Notes: a model not told the origin generated them from the letters alone. Counted from the stretch's first letter, positions 53,107 to 62,747 are shown. The stretch is DNA of 64,000 nt from Paenibacillus sp. PK3_47 (GCF_023520895.1 NZ_CP026029.1:744001-808000); one strand, 5' to 3'. Translations and numbers: made by a program.

Positions 53107-53691
53107 TCAATCTTCCAACACAGAAAGTGTTAGTGCTGCAACATTATTTAATGCTTTAGGATCTGCGGTCAGCTTTGCAACTTGAGTTAAGGCATAACGC
53201 GAATGGTACAAATATTGAGCTATCGCATGCAAGTCCTTCTTCTCGCTTATTTCGCCTTCATGCTGCGCACGAACTAATGCATCATAAAATGCCTGTTCCA
53301 ACATTAATTTATCCTTTTCAAACATCAATGCGATATCTGAATTATGCGGCACCTGGTCGATCGCACTATGCAGAATAAAGCATTCTTTGCGTCGATCCTC
53401 ATCCTGCAGAGCTGCAACAATTTCATTAAAAATGGAACCGATAGCTTGTTTAACAGTCTGCTTTTGTTGCAAATAGACAACAACTGCGGATGATTTTTCA
53501 TTCAGATAATGACGGACAGCTTTAACAAACAGTTCTTTCTTTGTGCCATAGGTATCATACATGCTTTGGCGCGCGATACCCAGACCTTCGAGCAATATTT
53601 GCAGAGAAGTACCTTCATAGCCATAGTGTCCAAAAATTTGCATGGCTTTGTGCAGAACTTGTGTTGTATCAAAATCCTTGTTTCTTGCCAA
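53107..53691 (-). CDS. TetR-family transcriptional regulator
   Basis: This 194-residue repressor has an N-terminal helix-turn-helix ('VLHKAMQIFGHYGYEGTSLQ', 'ILLEGLGIARQSMYDTYGTK') and an all-helical ligand domain. TTG start at 53691 behind AGGAGG. It lies upstream of the MFS and NmrA-like genes on the same strand; an operator between them suggests that it represses them and releases on binding the exported compound. Confidence 0.9.
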   Translation of the reverse strand: MARNKDFDTTQVLHKAMQIFGHYGYEGTSLQILLEGLGIARQSMYDTYGTKKELFVKAVRHYLNEKSSAVVVYLQQKQTVKQAIGSIFNEIVAALQDEDRRKECFILHSAIDQVPHNSDIALMFEKDKLMLEQAFYDALVRAQHEGEISEKKDLHAIAQYLYHSRYALTQVAKLTADPKALNNVAALTLSVLED

Positions 53692-53943
53692 ACTTGCGTT
53701 CCCTCCTTACAATGGCTCTTAGATTTTTTCTAATCGAGATCAATTTATGAAAGCTACATCACATCCTTCAGCCCATTTCAGATCAAACAGTCTAAAACGT
53801 GCAAAAAATGGTCTTATTCTTTTGCGTTTCAGCAACTCTTCTTTTCTGAAAATGATCTTAGCATTTCCGGACTGAACAGTCAATAAAAAACTTGAATAAG
53901 GTCACTTGATTATTTAAAATAAATGCAGAGCCGGTGAAGTCAA

Positions 53944-54849
53944 TCAAGCATGTGCTAATATAGGCACACAGATTTTTAAATTTTTTTCTAAGACAAAGTC
54001 AGCTTTTATAAATAGCAAGTCACCATTACTATCCACCCATTCATACTGTGCTTCCTCAGGAATTTGATCTGGTGTGAAATGAAATTGAATATATTTGGTT
54101 TGCTCATTGGCAATGCGATTTAATATCCGATTTAAGTCAACTTCACATTGACTGACTATATCGTATAGATTTAGTGTATGACCTTCTTGTTGGTATACTA
54201 TAATCGCATCGTCCTCTTGCGAATAATATATGGATTCAGGAAATACTGTTATAGCGTAAAACATAAAGAGCCCCAGGTCATTACTAACAGCAAATTGTTC
54301 CGAAATAGGTCTACGGGATAAAACCATTTTTCTCATAAATTCTAAGTCTTCTTTGCTGGAATATTTCAACTTACGTAAGGCAGTATCCGCTTTTGGTGTG
54401 GGATGAAATTCAAGTTTGAACTTTGATTCACCAAAGGCTTCAAACCCGAATCTTGGATAAAAATCAAGTACAGTGCGATTAGCAAATAAAAAGAAAATAT
54501 CACAATCCTGCTCATAAATATTTAGAACATGCCTCATCAATTTTCCAGAAAGTCCTTTCCCCCTAAAATCGGGATGTGTCATAACCGTTCCAATTTGAAT
54601 CGCTTTTTTAATTACTCCGTTTATTATCAGGTCCATTTTGCTAACGGAAACATTGGCAATCACTACATGATCACTGATGAAAGAGTAGCATATGTAACGA
54701 TCATCCCAGAATCCTTTCTGATACCATACTTCAAAATTGATGCCAAAAACCAAATTTGCCAGTTGATTAAAACTATCTCTGTAAACTTTATTATTTTTAT
54801 AATCGTAAATTAGGTTTAGCTCAACATCTATATTTTCATTAGAATACAC
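53944..54849 (-). CDS. GNAT acetyltransferase, Eis-like two-domain form
   Basis: This 301-residue protein has an N-terminal GNAT fold with acetyl-CoA motif 'HPDFRGKGLSGKLMRHVLNI' (R-G-K-G-x-x-G) and 'LDFYPRFGFEAF', followed by a second domain of about 130 residues. GTG start after AGGAGG. The base composition is more AT-rich than most neighbours (many AAT, ATT, TAT codons), which hints at recent transfer. The substrate is unknown. Confidence 0.85.
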   Translation of the reverse strand: MYSNENIDVELNLIYDYKNNKVYRDSFNQLANLVFGINFEVWYQKGFWDDRYICYSFISDHVVIANVSVSKMDLIINGVIKKAIQIGTVMTHPDFRGKGLSGKLMRHVLNIYEQDCDIFFLFANRTVLDFYPRFGFEAFGESKFKLEFHPTPKADTALRKLKYSSKEDLEFMRKMVLSRRPISEQFAVSNDLGLFMFYAITVFPESIYYSQEDDAIIVYQQEGHTLNLYDIVSQCEVDLNRILNRIANEQTKYIQFHFTPDQIPEEAQYEWVDSNGDLLFIKADFVLEKNLKICVPILAHA

Positions 54850-54962
54850 AAGTATACCTCCTGATATATTTATCTAGATACTATATCTAGTTAATCATGG
54901 AAGGTTAAATTATATAAGGTAATTATCAGTTATAACCAAACTAGCCTGTCCGTTAGATGAAC

Positions 54963-54995
54963 AAAAGCAGCCGATAACATGGATCAGCTGCTTTC
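54963..54995. terminator. Bidirectional terminator, near copy of 50200-50236
   Basis: AAAGCAGC and GCTGCTTT pair; the loop region CGATAACATGGATCA differs from the other copy at two bases. It is located between the APH-like and GNAT genes. Confidence 0.7.
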
Positions 54996-55038
54996 TAGGT
55001 ATTATGAACTAAAGTTGCAGTTAGCGTAATACTTAATT

Positions 55039-55839
55039 CTATATCCAATCCTTGAAGTGATCTGTTACAAATTGAATTTCGCTCTCATAGTGAGCCAAGT
55101 GTCCTTCATCAACCATCTTTTGAAAAGCAAGATTTCCTTCGGAGGCACCATTCCTCAATGTATCGCACATAGTAGTCAAACGTTTGATAATCCACTCATG
55201 CAGGTCATAAGGCATGGGAGTTCCATACGATTCAAAAAACAAACGAATCCGTCGGCTGCGCTCCATAGCGTGTAGATCTGCTTGGTACCCTATCGTTTTT
55301 CCCGATGAATAGTCAGGTGAGAAGCTCGCAAGCGGAACCGATGTATAAATTGAGTACGCAATGTCCCACATACGCGGACCTGGTCCAGCCATGTCAAAAT
55401 CAATCAGCGCCACAGGAATCCCCTTTTGAAAGACCACATTGTACAACGCAGCGTCATTATGACATATCACTTCGTAATCATGATCATCACTATAACTGAG
55501 CTGCCATTTTCCCTTCTCCATGAGAGTAGAGCCTTCAGTCGCATCATGGAAACGGCATAAAAGGCGTGCTAAACCCACAAGTGTTTCATCGGACCACATG
55601 TAAGGTTCAAGGTCGGGGTAATCGTTTCCTGGAACTTCCCCTGAAATGAATGTTAATATTTCACGATAAGATTCATCGATTCCCAGAAATCTTGGTGCTC
55701 CCTCGAAGTTTTGCTTGTCTAAATGTTTGAGTAGCTGATGAACAGACGGACTCCAATAACCAGTGGGGCGGAGAACAGTATTCTCCTTACGGACAACGAG
55801 GTTAACATTTCCGCCCTGTAATACTTCGTCCTGAGTCAT
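55039..55839 (-). CDS. Aminoglycoside-phosphotransferase-family kinase
   Basis: This 266-residue kinase has the APH catalytic loop 'YEVICHNDAALYNVVF' (H-x-D-x-x-x-x-N, about 128-140) and the metal-binding 'ALIDFDMAGPGPRMWDIAY' (D-x-D). The N-lobe is short, with 'NLVVRKENTVLRPTGYWSP'. The family includes antibiotic kinases and many metabolic kinases for choline, sugars or amino acids. The genome context gives no hint of a drug, so the substrate is left open. Confidence 0.85.
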   Translation of the reverse strand: MTQDEVLQGGNVNLVVRKENTVLRPTGYWSPSVHQLLKHLDKQNFEGAPRFLGIDESYREILTFISGEVPGNDYPDLEPYMWSDETLVGLARLLCRFHDATEGSTLMEKGKWQLSYSDDHDYEVICHNDAALYNVVFQKGIPVALIDFDMAGPGPRMWDIAYSIYTSVPLASFSPDYSSGKTIGYQADLHAMERSRRIRLFFESYGTPMPYDLHEWIIKRLTTMCDTLRNGASEGNLAFQKMVDEGHLAHYESEIQFVTDHFKDWI

Positions 55840-55913
55840 TATGCCTTACCCCTCATTTTTTGTTGATATTGCTATTGTAAGCCCCTTAATTGAACGCAAA
55901 GCCTCTGCAGGCT

Positions 55914-56382
55914 TTAAACTTGAATTACATTTTTGTAGAAATCCTCGTCCATAGCGATAGATTCAGCAGAAATCCAAGCATAGTTGAGAATACCAAGCTT
56001 CTCGGCAATCTGATAAGCACTTGGGCTCTCCATAGCAAAGATGACTTCGGGATCTTTCGTAAATAGTACTTCCAAGTCAGAAGAATCATTGCCAGCCTCT
56101 TCGACTAGTTTTTTGATAATATCCAGGTCGACAAATTCGTCGGAAGCAACACTTACTTCCCCATCATCAAACATATCAACTAATTCCTCTTCATCGAAAT
56201 CAAAATCCTCGATATCCGTTTCGTCCCAGGAACAGTGGTCTAAATTCATCTCCCAAGATTACGAATGTAGTCCACCGATTGTCATCTTCAAATACAAAAC
56301 CATGTTCTCCTGCACGGTTAATCAGTTCAATTGCTGTTTCTTGGCTGCCCAACAAATGATAGCTTTGACTAAATTCGCTCAT
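55914..56382 (-). pseudogene. Broken gene in two overlapping frames, unrecognised family
   Basis: ATG 56382 opens 60 codons ('MSEFSQSYHLLGSQETAIEL', 'NRAGEHGFVFEDDNRWTTFV') that end at 56200. A second frame from 56249 ('CSWDETDIEDFDFDEEELVD', 'MFDDGEVSV') runs to 55914. Each frame looks like one end of a single acidic protein; the middle seems deleted near 56240. Alternatively they are two small overlapping genes. The ribosome site upstream of 56382 (GAGGAGC) is good. Confidence 0.55.
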
Positions 56383-56486
56383 TCGGGTTGCTCCTCAGAT
56401 TATAGAATATGTAGATAATTCCTTGATTTCATAATAACTGGAGTTTCCTTCCTTCTCAACTATTAAACTACACACTACCACTAGGC

Positions 56487-56524
56487 AAAAAATGCGACCC
56501 ATCCCCCGTAAAGGGCAGGCCGCA
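56487..56524 (-). terminator. Terminator of solute-binding protein gene 1
   Basis: Read leftward, TGCGGCC and GGGTCGCA pair and are followed by six T. It lies about 35 bp after the stop. Confidence 0.75.
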
Positions 56525-56558
56525 CCTTATTTTCACTTATCCCCTGAGTCTAAATTTA

Positions 56559-57929
56559 TTACTTTTTTGCCTTCTGAGCCTTTGCCGCTTTATCAGCAGC
56601 TGCTTGTATCTGAGTTTGAATGGCAGCGGCTGCTTCGTCTACGGTTTGCTTCCCGCTTGCTGCCTTAGTCAGTTCTTCAGATAACATTGACCGAAAATCC
56701 AATTCCAAATCTGGTGATTTGTTCATGAGAGCATAACTTGATATAGATGAATCGAAATCAGGCTTTAATTTATAGAACGCATCCAGCTTGTAACCAGAGT
56801 ACTTCTCAATCATTCGGGACAGAGGAGCACCAATACTATTATTAGAAGTATTCGGTTTATAGTATTCCTTAGCATATTCCTCCCCATTAAAATATTTAAT
56901 GAAGTCCCAGGCGGCATTTACATTCGATGCGCCTGCTGGAATAGCCAGAATCTCAGAACCAAATACAAACCCTGTTGACTTTTGATCCTTAGAATCTGCA
57001 GGGCCGGCAGCCATACCCAGCGTAAACGGTTTATAATCCTTCACATTACTTTTTGCTGATTGCAAGGACTGCAGCTGACTGATAGAAGCTACAATCATAG
57101 CGGATCGTCCCATAATGAACGGACTGCTTTCCAGGTAACTTTTGCCCGAAAGACTGATCCTTTCGTCAAGTACCCCGGACTTCGTGGCCTCGACGGACAG
57201 GCGGTAGGCATTTTTCCACGCAGCTGTATTCGCAGTAGCCTTAAGCGTATTTGGATCCACGTACGTTAACCCTTCTGTTCTGGCAATATCCATTACCAAG
57301 TTGCTGGAACCAAACGAACTCAGGCCCCAGATTCGGGAGTTCTTATCTCCTGTAGCAGGAAATTCACCTGCAAGCTTCAATATTTCCTCCCACGTCATTC
57401 CGTCACTTGGTGCTTTAACATTGTATTTTTCAAACAAATCAGCATTATACAAAAGAGCATATGACTCCGCTTTTGGGCTTAACCCATAAAGCTTGCCGCC
57501 GCCCAGTTCCTTCAATTCATCAAGCATGCCGGGGTATACTGTTGTCGTGTCATACTCATCCCGCTTAATCAACGGTTCTAAATCTGTCAGCTTTTTCTCT
57601 TTGGACAGCTGCTTATAATGGTATGGGGGCAGCATCACAAGATCCGGTGAATACTTTTGGATCGCTGAATTGTAATCCGTAATTGAACCTGTACCTGTAG
57701 GTGCAAAGACTTCGATGTCTGTATCCGGGTAGTTCTTGCTAAACTGGTCTCCATACGTCCTATTGAAATCGTCTGCGTTCCAGTACAATACTTTCAAAGT
57801 ATCTTTCGTACTTGTCTGAATATCTGGATTTGCGGAAACTGGTTTACCTGTGCCAAGACCTGCTGAAGCACCGATTAACATAACACTGAGACTAGTAAGC
57901 ATGATCTTCTGTAACCTGTTTTTCTTCAT
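56559..57929 (-). CDS. Secreted solute-binding protein (SBP family 1), no lipid anchor
   Basis: The 456-residue protein has a signal peptide (about 1-36; 'MLTSLSVMLIGASAGLGTGK') ending at 'PVSA-NP', with no Cys and therefore no lipobox. It has the family 1 binding-protein fold: 'MLPPYHYKQLSKEKKLTDLE', 'LYGLSPKAESYALLYNADLF', 'GMTWEEILKLAGEFPA' and 'NAAWDFIKYFNGEEYAKEYY'. It ends in a Lys/Ala-rich tail 'AADKAAKAQKAKK'. Start ATG 57929 with GGAGG. No permease or ATPase gene is nearby. A close paralogue is encoded upstream on the same strand. Confidence 0.85.
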   Translation of the reverse strand: MKKNRLQKIMLTSLSVMLIGASAGLGTGKPVSANPDIQTSTKDTLKVLYWNADDFNRTYGDQFSKNYPDTDIEVFAPTGTGSITDYNSAIQKYSPDLVMLPPYHYKQLSKEKKLTDLEPLIKRDEYDTTTVYPGMLDELKELGGGKLYGLSPKAESYALLYNADLFEKYNVKAPSDGMTWEEILKLAGEFPATGDKNSRIWGLSSFGSSNLVMDIARTEGLTYVDPNTLKATANTAAWKNAYRLSVEATKSGVLDERISLSGKSYLESSPFIMGRSAMIVASISQLQSLQSAKSNVKDYKPFTLGMAAGPADSKDQKSTGFVFGSEILAIPAGASNVNAAWDFIKYFNGEEYAKEYYKPNTSNNSIGAPLSRMIEKYSGYKLDAFYKLKPDFDSSISSYALMNKSPDLELDFRSMLSEELTKAASGKQTVDEAAAAIQTQIQAAADKAAKAQKAKK

Positions 57930-58064
57930 AAATAAAACCTCCACTCATTTGTTATTTCAAACGGTTATACGCTTGTATGGACCCCAGTATAGAATAGAAA
58001 GCTTATAAGCCAGCTACTGAAATCCTTATTATTTTCTTAAATAAAGCTGAGAAGCGCGGACAAT

Positions 58065-58105
58065 AAAAAGACTCATTCTTAGATAAAAGCTATCTAAAAA
58101 TGAGT
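58065..58105 (-). terminator. Terminator of solute-binding protein gene 2
   Basis: ACTCATTTTTAGATA and TATCTAAGAATGAGT pair over about 15 bp around GCTTT and are followed by TTTTT, read leftward. Confidence 0.85.
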
Positions 58106-58150
58106 TATTGTATGCCATAAGGGCGTTATCAGCGAATGAATGCTCCTTGG

Positions 58151-59482
58151 TTATTTCTTCGTTTTTTGTTTTTTCACAGCATCATCAAGGCTCTTTTGAA
58201 CCTGTGTTTGAATAGAAGCCAGCGCCTTGTCCAGTGTCTTTTTGTTACTGATTACCTGCTTAACTTCACTATTCAAAATAACTGAATACTGTGCATTGTT
58301 AAATGGAATTCCTATTGGATTGGTATAGGGTGGTGTTTCCAGGTTTGGTTTTAATTTATAGAAAGCCTCCATGCTAAATCCTTTGAATTCTTTACTATAA
58401 TCCATTCGTGATAGGGAATAATCTGAAAGCACCTCCGATTTAGATTTAGCAAAATCCGCTCCGTTATAAAATTTGATGAAATCCCAAGCAAGATCTTTAT
58501 TAGATGAACTGGAGGGAATTGCGAAGATTGAGTCAAGATGAATGTTGCGTGTCATGCTCCGGTTCTTAGGATCGGCAGGACCTGCAGCAATTTTTGCAGT
58601 AAACGGTTTGTACTTTGCAATAGCAGATTTATTGGCAGTTACATCCTTTAAAGTATTCATACTAGTCGTACTTACTGTCATAGCCGCTCTTCCCATAAGA
58701 AAAGGATCAACATCATATCCACTTTTATTGGAGCCTTCTATCGTATTGGATTTTATTGCAGTGATAGCCATACTATATACTCTTTTCCAAGCCGCTGTAT
58801 TAATAGTTACTTTCAGTGTATCAGGATTAAACTTGTTTAACCCTTCAGAAGTTGCTATGTCATTTATTAAATAGGTGTAATTATCAAGCGGATAATGAAG
58901 TCCCCAGATACGAGTGTCCTTGTTTCCTTTCGTTGGGAATTTTGCGGATAATTTCAGTATTTCTTCCCAGGTCATTCCGTCTTTCGGTAAAGGGACATTA
59001 TATTTCTTGAATAAGTCTACATTGTAAAAAAGAGATTCGGTGTTGAAACGCGGACTTAGCCCGTAGAGCTTTCCATTCACCTTCAAGGCGTCCAACAATC
59101 CGGGATATAGGGTTGCAGTGTTATAATTGTCGCGCTTGATGAACTGTCCCAGTTCTGCTAACTGATTCTCCTTGGATAACTGTTTATATTCCAGGGTGTT
59201 CAACATAACAATATCCGGGGATTGCTTGGCAATAAAAGCTTTTAGGTCTGATTTCCCATCCCATTTCACTTCCTGAATCTGAGTATCGGGATATTGCGAT
59301 TTGAACAAGTTCTCATCGAAATAATACTTGTCTTCGTACAGCACCTTTAGCGTTTTTTTCGTGTTTACCCCGGTGTTTGAATTAGCAGAAGCTTTTTGAA
59401 CCTGGCTAAAGCCTGCTGAAACAGCCAACACCATAAAGCTCAAACTAACGATTACTGACTTCTTAATAATATTTTTCTTCAA
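58151..59482 (-). CDS. Secreted solute-binding protein paralogue (SBP family 1), no lipid anchor
   Basis: The 443-residue protein is a paralogue of the 56.5-kb one: 'MLNTLEYKQLSKENQLAELG', 'KDGMTWEEILKLSAKFPTKG', 'NKDLAWDFIKFYNGADFAKS'. The signal peptide ends near 'KASA-NS' and again has no lipobox Cys. TTG start at 59482: GGAGG lies 8 nt upstream, and the preceding GTG at 59497 is part of that site. Its tail is Lys-rich ('DDAVKKQKTKK'). It is divergent from a two-component system, with 185 bp between start codons. Confidence 0.85.
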   Translation of the reverse strand: MKKNIIKKSVIVSLSFMVLAVSAGFSQVQKASANSNTGVNTKKTLKVLYEDKYYFDENLFKSQYPDTQIQEVKWDGKSDLKAFIAKQSPDIVMLNTLEYKQLSKENQLAELGQFIKRDNYNTATLYPGLLDALKVNGKLYGLSPRFNTESLFYNVDLFKKYNVPLPKDGMTWEEILKLSAKFPTKGNKDTRIWGLHYPLDNYTYLINDIATSEGLNKFNPDTLKVTINTAAWKRVYSMAITAIKSNTIEGSNKSGYDVDPFLMGRAAMTVSTTSMNTLKDVTANKSAIAKYKPFTAKIAAGPADPKNRSMTRNIHLDSIFAIPSSSSNKDLAWDFIKFYNGADFAKSKSEVLSDYSLSRMDYSKEFKGFSMEAFYKLKPNLETPPYTNPIGIPFNNAQYSVILNSEVKQVISNKKTLDKALASIQTQVQKSLDDAVKKQKTKK

Positions 59483-59667
59483 AATAAGAACCTCCACTCA
59501 TTTTTTTGTTCTGAACTAAGCATAGAAGAGAAAGCTTATCAACCAGCTACCGAAATTCTTATCATTTTCTTAAATATTGCTGGCGTTATTCATTGCATCA
59601 GAAATATCGCTTATAATTATTGTTCTACTCTTTAATTTAAGAAGGATACAAGAATCAGGGAGGACCT

Positions 59668-60381
59668 ATGGCGGAAAGTACGATTTTGATGGTGGACGAC
59701 GAAGCGGAAATTATCCAATTGATGAATATCTATTTCAATAACGAAGGCTACAAGCTCCTGCAAGCGTCCAATGGGCTGGAGGCACTGGAGATTTTGCAGT
59801 CCCACCAAGTCGATTTAATTGTCCTTGATCTAATGATGCCCAAGATGGACGGGGTGCAGGCTTGTATGAAAATACGGGAAACGAATCCTATTCCCATCAT
59901 CATGCTCTCGGCTAAAGGTCAAGATATTGATAAAATATCAGGCCTCAGTATCGGTGCCGACGACTACGTAACCAAACCGTTCAACCCGCTTGAGCTGATT
60001 GCACGTATTAAGTCCCAGCTTCGGAGGATGAATCATTTCAACTCCGCTGCGTCTAACACGAACGAAATACATATCGAAAACGTCGTTATTAATATTGCAT
60101 CCCATGCGGTAACGGTCGATCAGCAGGAGATCAAATTAACCCCCCGCGAGTTTGCGCTTCTTCACATGCTGGCAGTCAATAGAGGAATGGTGCTGAGCAT
60201 GGACCGCATCTACGAGGAAGTCTGGAACGAGCCCTTTATGGAGTCAAAGAATAGCGTTATGGTTCATATCCGGAAGCTTCGTGAAAAAATAGAAGCTAAT
60301 CCGCGTGAACCGCGGATAATCAAAACTGTGTGGGGGATTGGTTACAAAATCGAAAGCGATCTAAAAACAAGGGGTGAGTAG
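59668..60381 (+). CDS. OmpR-family response regulator
   Basis: This 237-residue regulator has a receiver domain ('ILMVDDEAEIIQLMNIYF', phospho-acceptor Asp in 'DLIVLDLMMPKMDG', Lys in 'DDYVTKPFNP') and a winged-helix DNA-binding domain ('LTPREFALLHMLAVNRGMVL', 'KNSVMVHIRKLREKIEANPR'). It is coupled by overlap to the histidine kinase gene. The sequence family is near VanR/CssR-type regulators. Divergent from the paralogous binding-protein genes, which may be its targets. Confidence 0.93.
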   Translation: MAESTILMVDDEAEIIQLMNIYFNNEGYKLLQASNGLEALEILQSHQVDLIVLDLMMPKMDGVQACMKIRETNPIPIIMLSAKGQDIDKISGLSIGADDYVTKPFNPLELIARIKSQLRRMNHFNSAASNTNEIHIENVVINIASHAVTVDQQEIKLTPREFALLHMLAVNRGMVLSMDRIYEEVWNEPFMESKNSVMVHIRKLREKIEANPREPRIIKTVWGIGYKIESDLKTRGE

Positions 60382-62323
60382 GATCCAATTACAGTGGCTG
60401 TATACGATTCGTTGGAGATTAATGCTGATTATGGTTGCAAGCCTGCTCTTAACGGGCGCAGCTATTTTCTTCGGGTATTTCATGGCGGGAGAGCTGCAGA
60501 AAATCAAATACGCGGCTGCCCCGATCAATTGGAGCATTGAGCATGCCGGATCACTTCGCGTGATGATCATAACCGGCATCCTCCTCTTTCCCATTACGTT
60601 CTTTCTTGCCAGTCTCCGTCTGGTTCAGGATTTACGCGAAATCAACGCAGGACTGCAGGAAATATTGTCTGGCCAGTTCGGGCATGTGGTGACGGTAAAG
60701 GGCAAGGATGAGTTAAGTGGTGTGGCAGAGAGTGTGAACCAGCTCAGCAGCGAATGGGATCATGATCTGGCGGAAATCACCCGGGGATTGGAGGAGATTG
60801 CGGGCGGACAGTTCGGCCATCAAATCCCGGAAATTGCCGGCAGCAAATTGGGCGAGGTCGCGCTCAGTATTAACCGGATGAGTATGCAGTTAAAGCATTC
60901 GATAGCGGAGGAACGCAAAGCGGAAAAGACCAAAAATGACTTGATTACCGGTGTATCGCATGACCTTCGTACTCCACTGACCTCGATTCTCGGCTTTCTC
61001 GAAGTGGTCGAGAAGGACCGGTATCTGGATGAAGTGGAGATGCGTTATTACATCCGCATCGCGTATGAGAAGTCGTTGTCGCTTCGGCGATTGATCGATG
61101 AGCTGTTCGAATATACACGGATCAACAACGGCATGCCTCTGGAACTGAACGAGCTCGATATCGCCGGGTTGATTTGGCAGCTGGAAGAGGAATTCGTACC
61201 GATTACGGAGAATGCAGGCATGGAAATCAGACTGAATATGCAAGAAGGAGAATTCAAGATCCGGGCGGACGGGGGACTGCTGGTACGGGCGTACGAAAAT
61301 ATAATCGCCAATGCCATACAGTACGGTAAGGCAGGCAAATATATTGATATCGATATTGCTAAGGATGGAGATGTGCTGGCCGTACGGATTCAAAATTATG
61401 GAGATCCCATTCCCGAACGGGATTTGCCTTTTATTTTTGACCGCTTTTACCGGGTAGAGAGCTCCAGGTCGAAGCAGACCGGCGGTACAGGCCTCGGGCT
61501 GGCCATCGCAAAAAGCATTATTGAGGTACACGGAGGGAGTATTACTGTACACAGCAGCAGGAAGGCAACCTCGTTTGAGACCCGGTTCCCGATTTCAGGC
61601 ATCAATCAGGCGCAGGAGGCTGTTCCGGATGAAGTTCATACTGAAATGGACCGGATACCGTCCGTAATCCCCAAACAGGACCTGGCGCCAGAAAAAAGAT
61701 TATCGTCTAAGAAACGGCGGCTGTTCCAGTCTAAGGTTGCCGCGGTATCGATGATTGTGTTGCTCATCAGTACAGTAATCCTATTCAGCGTTAAGAATTC
61801 ATTCACTTCCCCGCTCATGGTAAAACTGAATTCCGTCTTCTCTGACCATAGCGATCCAGCGCAGATGACGATAAGCGGAACTAATGAGATGAATTTAATA
61901 ACAGGTACAACAGACAAAGGCTATACACTTGTCATTCAGCATTACTTGTTTGACGGCCAAAGCCTAATTATACAGTATGCTATGAAACACTCTAACCTGA
62001 TATCGGAGACGCAGTGGCTAAAACAATCGGTCAAGCCGGCTTTTAAATTGGACTCTTCAACGAGATTGGCCGTTCCCGGCATCGCCACAGATACAGGTGT
62101 AACGTTCGCTAAAAACGGCACCATCAATTATTATTTTACCGGACCCCCGCCTCCAGACAAATTCATGTTGAAAGTCAACGTGAAAAGTTTAGAACTGTCT
62201 AATGACCAGGATCAGCAGAGTATGCTCTCCGGAGACTGGAGCTTCGAAATTCCTATAGAGAAAAATTATAGAATGAAAGCCAACGGCCAGCGCGAGCCCC
62301 TAGCTCAACCCGGATTAATGTAA
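60374..62323 (+). CDS. Sensor histidine kinase with extra C-terminal membrane helix and external domain
   Basis: This 649-residue kinase starts at GTG 60374, overlapping the regulator stop. Two N-terminal helices (about 15-36 and 58-80) flank a short external loop. Two HAMP-like repeats follow ('GLQEILSGQFGHVV', 'GLEEIAGGQFGHQI'), then H-box SHDLRTPLTS (about 199), N-box 'YENIIANAIQYG', 'IFDRFYRVE' and G-box 'GGTGLGLAIAKSI' to about 415. After the catalytic core comes a linker, a third helix ('VAAVSMIVLLISTVILF', about 456-472) and about 175 residues that would lie outside. That part resembles DUF4179-type domains of anti-sigma factors ('TDKGYTLVIQHYLFDGQSLI', 'GDWSFEIPIEKNY'). Confidence 0.9.
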   Translation: MSRIQLQWLYTIRWRLMLIMVASLLLTGAAIFFGYFMAGELQKIKYAAAPINWSIEHAGSLRVMIITGILLFPITFFLASLRLVQDLREINAGLQEILSGQFGHVVTVKGKDELSGVAESVNQLSSEWDHDLAEITRGLEEIAGGQFGHQIPEIAGSKLGEVALSINRMSMQLKHSIAEERKAEKTKNDLITGVSHDLRTPLTSILGFLEVVEKDRYLDEVEMRYYIRIAYEKSLSLRRLIDELFEYTRINNGMPLELNELDIAGLIWQLEEEFVPITENAGMEIRLNMQEGEFKIRADGGLLVRAYENIIANAIQYGKAGKYIDIDIAKDGDVLAVRIQNYGDPIPERDLPFIFDRFYRVESSRSKQTGGTGLGLAIAKSIIEVHGGSITVHSSRKATSFETRFPISGINQAQEAVPDEVHTEMDRIPSVIPKQDLAPEKRLSSKKRRLFQSKVAAVSMIVLLISTVILFSVKNSFTSPLMVKLNSVFSDHSDPAQMTISGTNEMNLITGTTDKGYTLVIQHYLFDGQSLIIQYAMKHSNLISETQWLKQSVKPAFKLDSSTRLAVPGIATDTGVTFAKNGTINYYFTGPPPPDKFMLKVNVKSLELSNDQDQQSMLSGDWSFEIPIEKNYRMKANGQREPLAQPGLM

Positions 62324-62364
62324 AATAGTCGATGATAAAAGGACCACACATTTTGGTTATGTCT

Positions 62365-62691
62365 TTAATTCTTTTTTCTAATCTCTTCTTTTGAGACTAT
62401 ACACCAACCGTTTACTTTAAGTCTCTCTATATAAGTCTCTATGTCGGTCTCTTCCCTTTCTAACTCAAGGGGGGACAGTGACACCCAGCATTCATTTGAA
62501 GCATAATTTATTGTTACCTTAACAACTTCATATCCATTATGAAAACCTGGATAGAATCCTGGATCATCTAAAATGTCCCCTTTTACAGGACGAATGTCAG
62601 ATTCAAATGTTTTTATAACTATTTCTCCGATATTGGTTTCTTTTTGTTCTTTTATAGATGATATAAAAATCAATAAATTTATTTTCATCAT
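62365..62691 (-). CDS. Unrecognised small protein
   Basis: This 108-residue protein begins with 'MMKINLLIFISSIKEQKETN' after AAAAGGGG. The first about 15 residues are hydrophobic, but no signal peptidase site is clear. The centre reads 'DPGFYPGFHNGYEVVKVTIN' and 'CWVSLSPLELEREETDIETY'. It is AT-rich relative to neighbours. I do not recognise the family. Confidence 0.6.
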   Translation of the reverse strand: MMKINLLIFISSIKEQKETNIGEIVIKTFESDIRPVKGDILDDPGFYPGFHNGYEVVKVTINYASNECWVSLSPLELEREETDIETYIERLKVNGWCIVSKEEIRKKN

Positions 62692-62747
62692 AATCCCCTT
62701 TTTTACCTTATATGCCCGCCATGTCCTATTGAAGATGAGCCCCCAAC

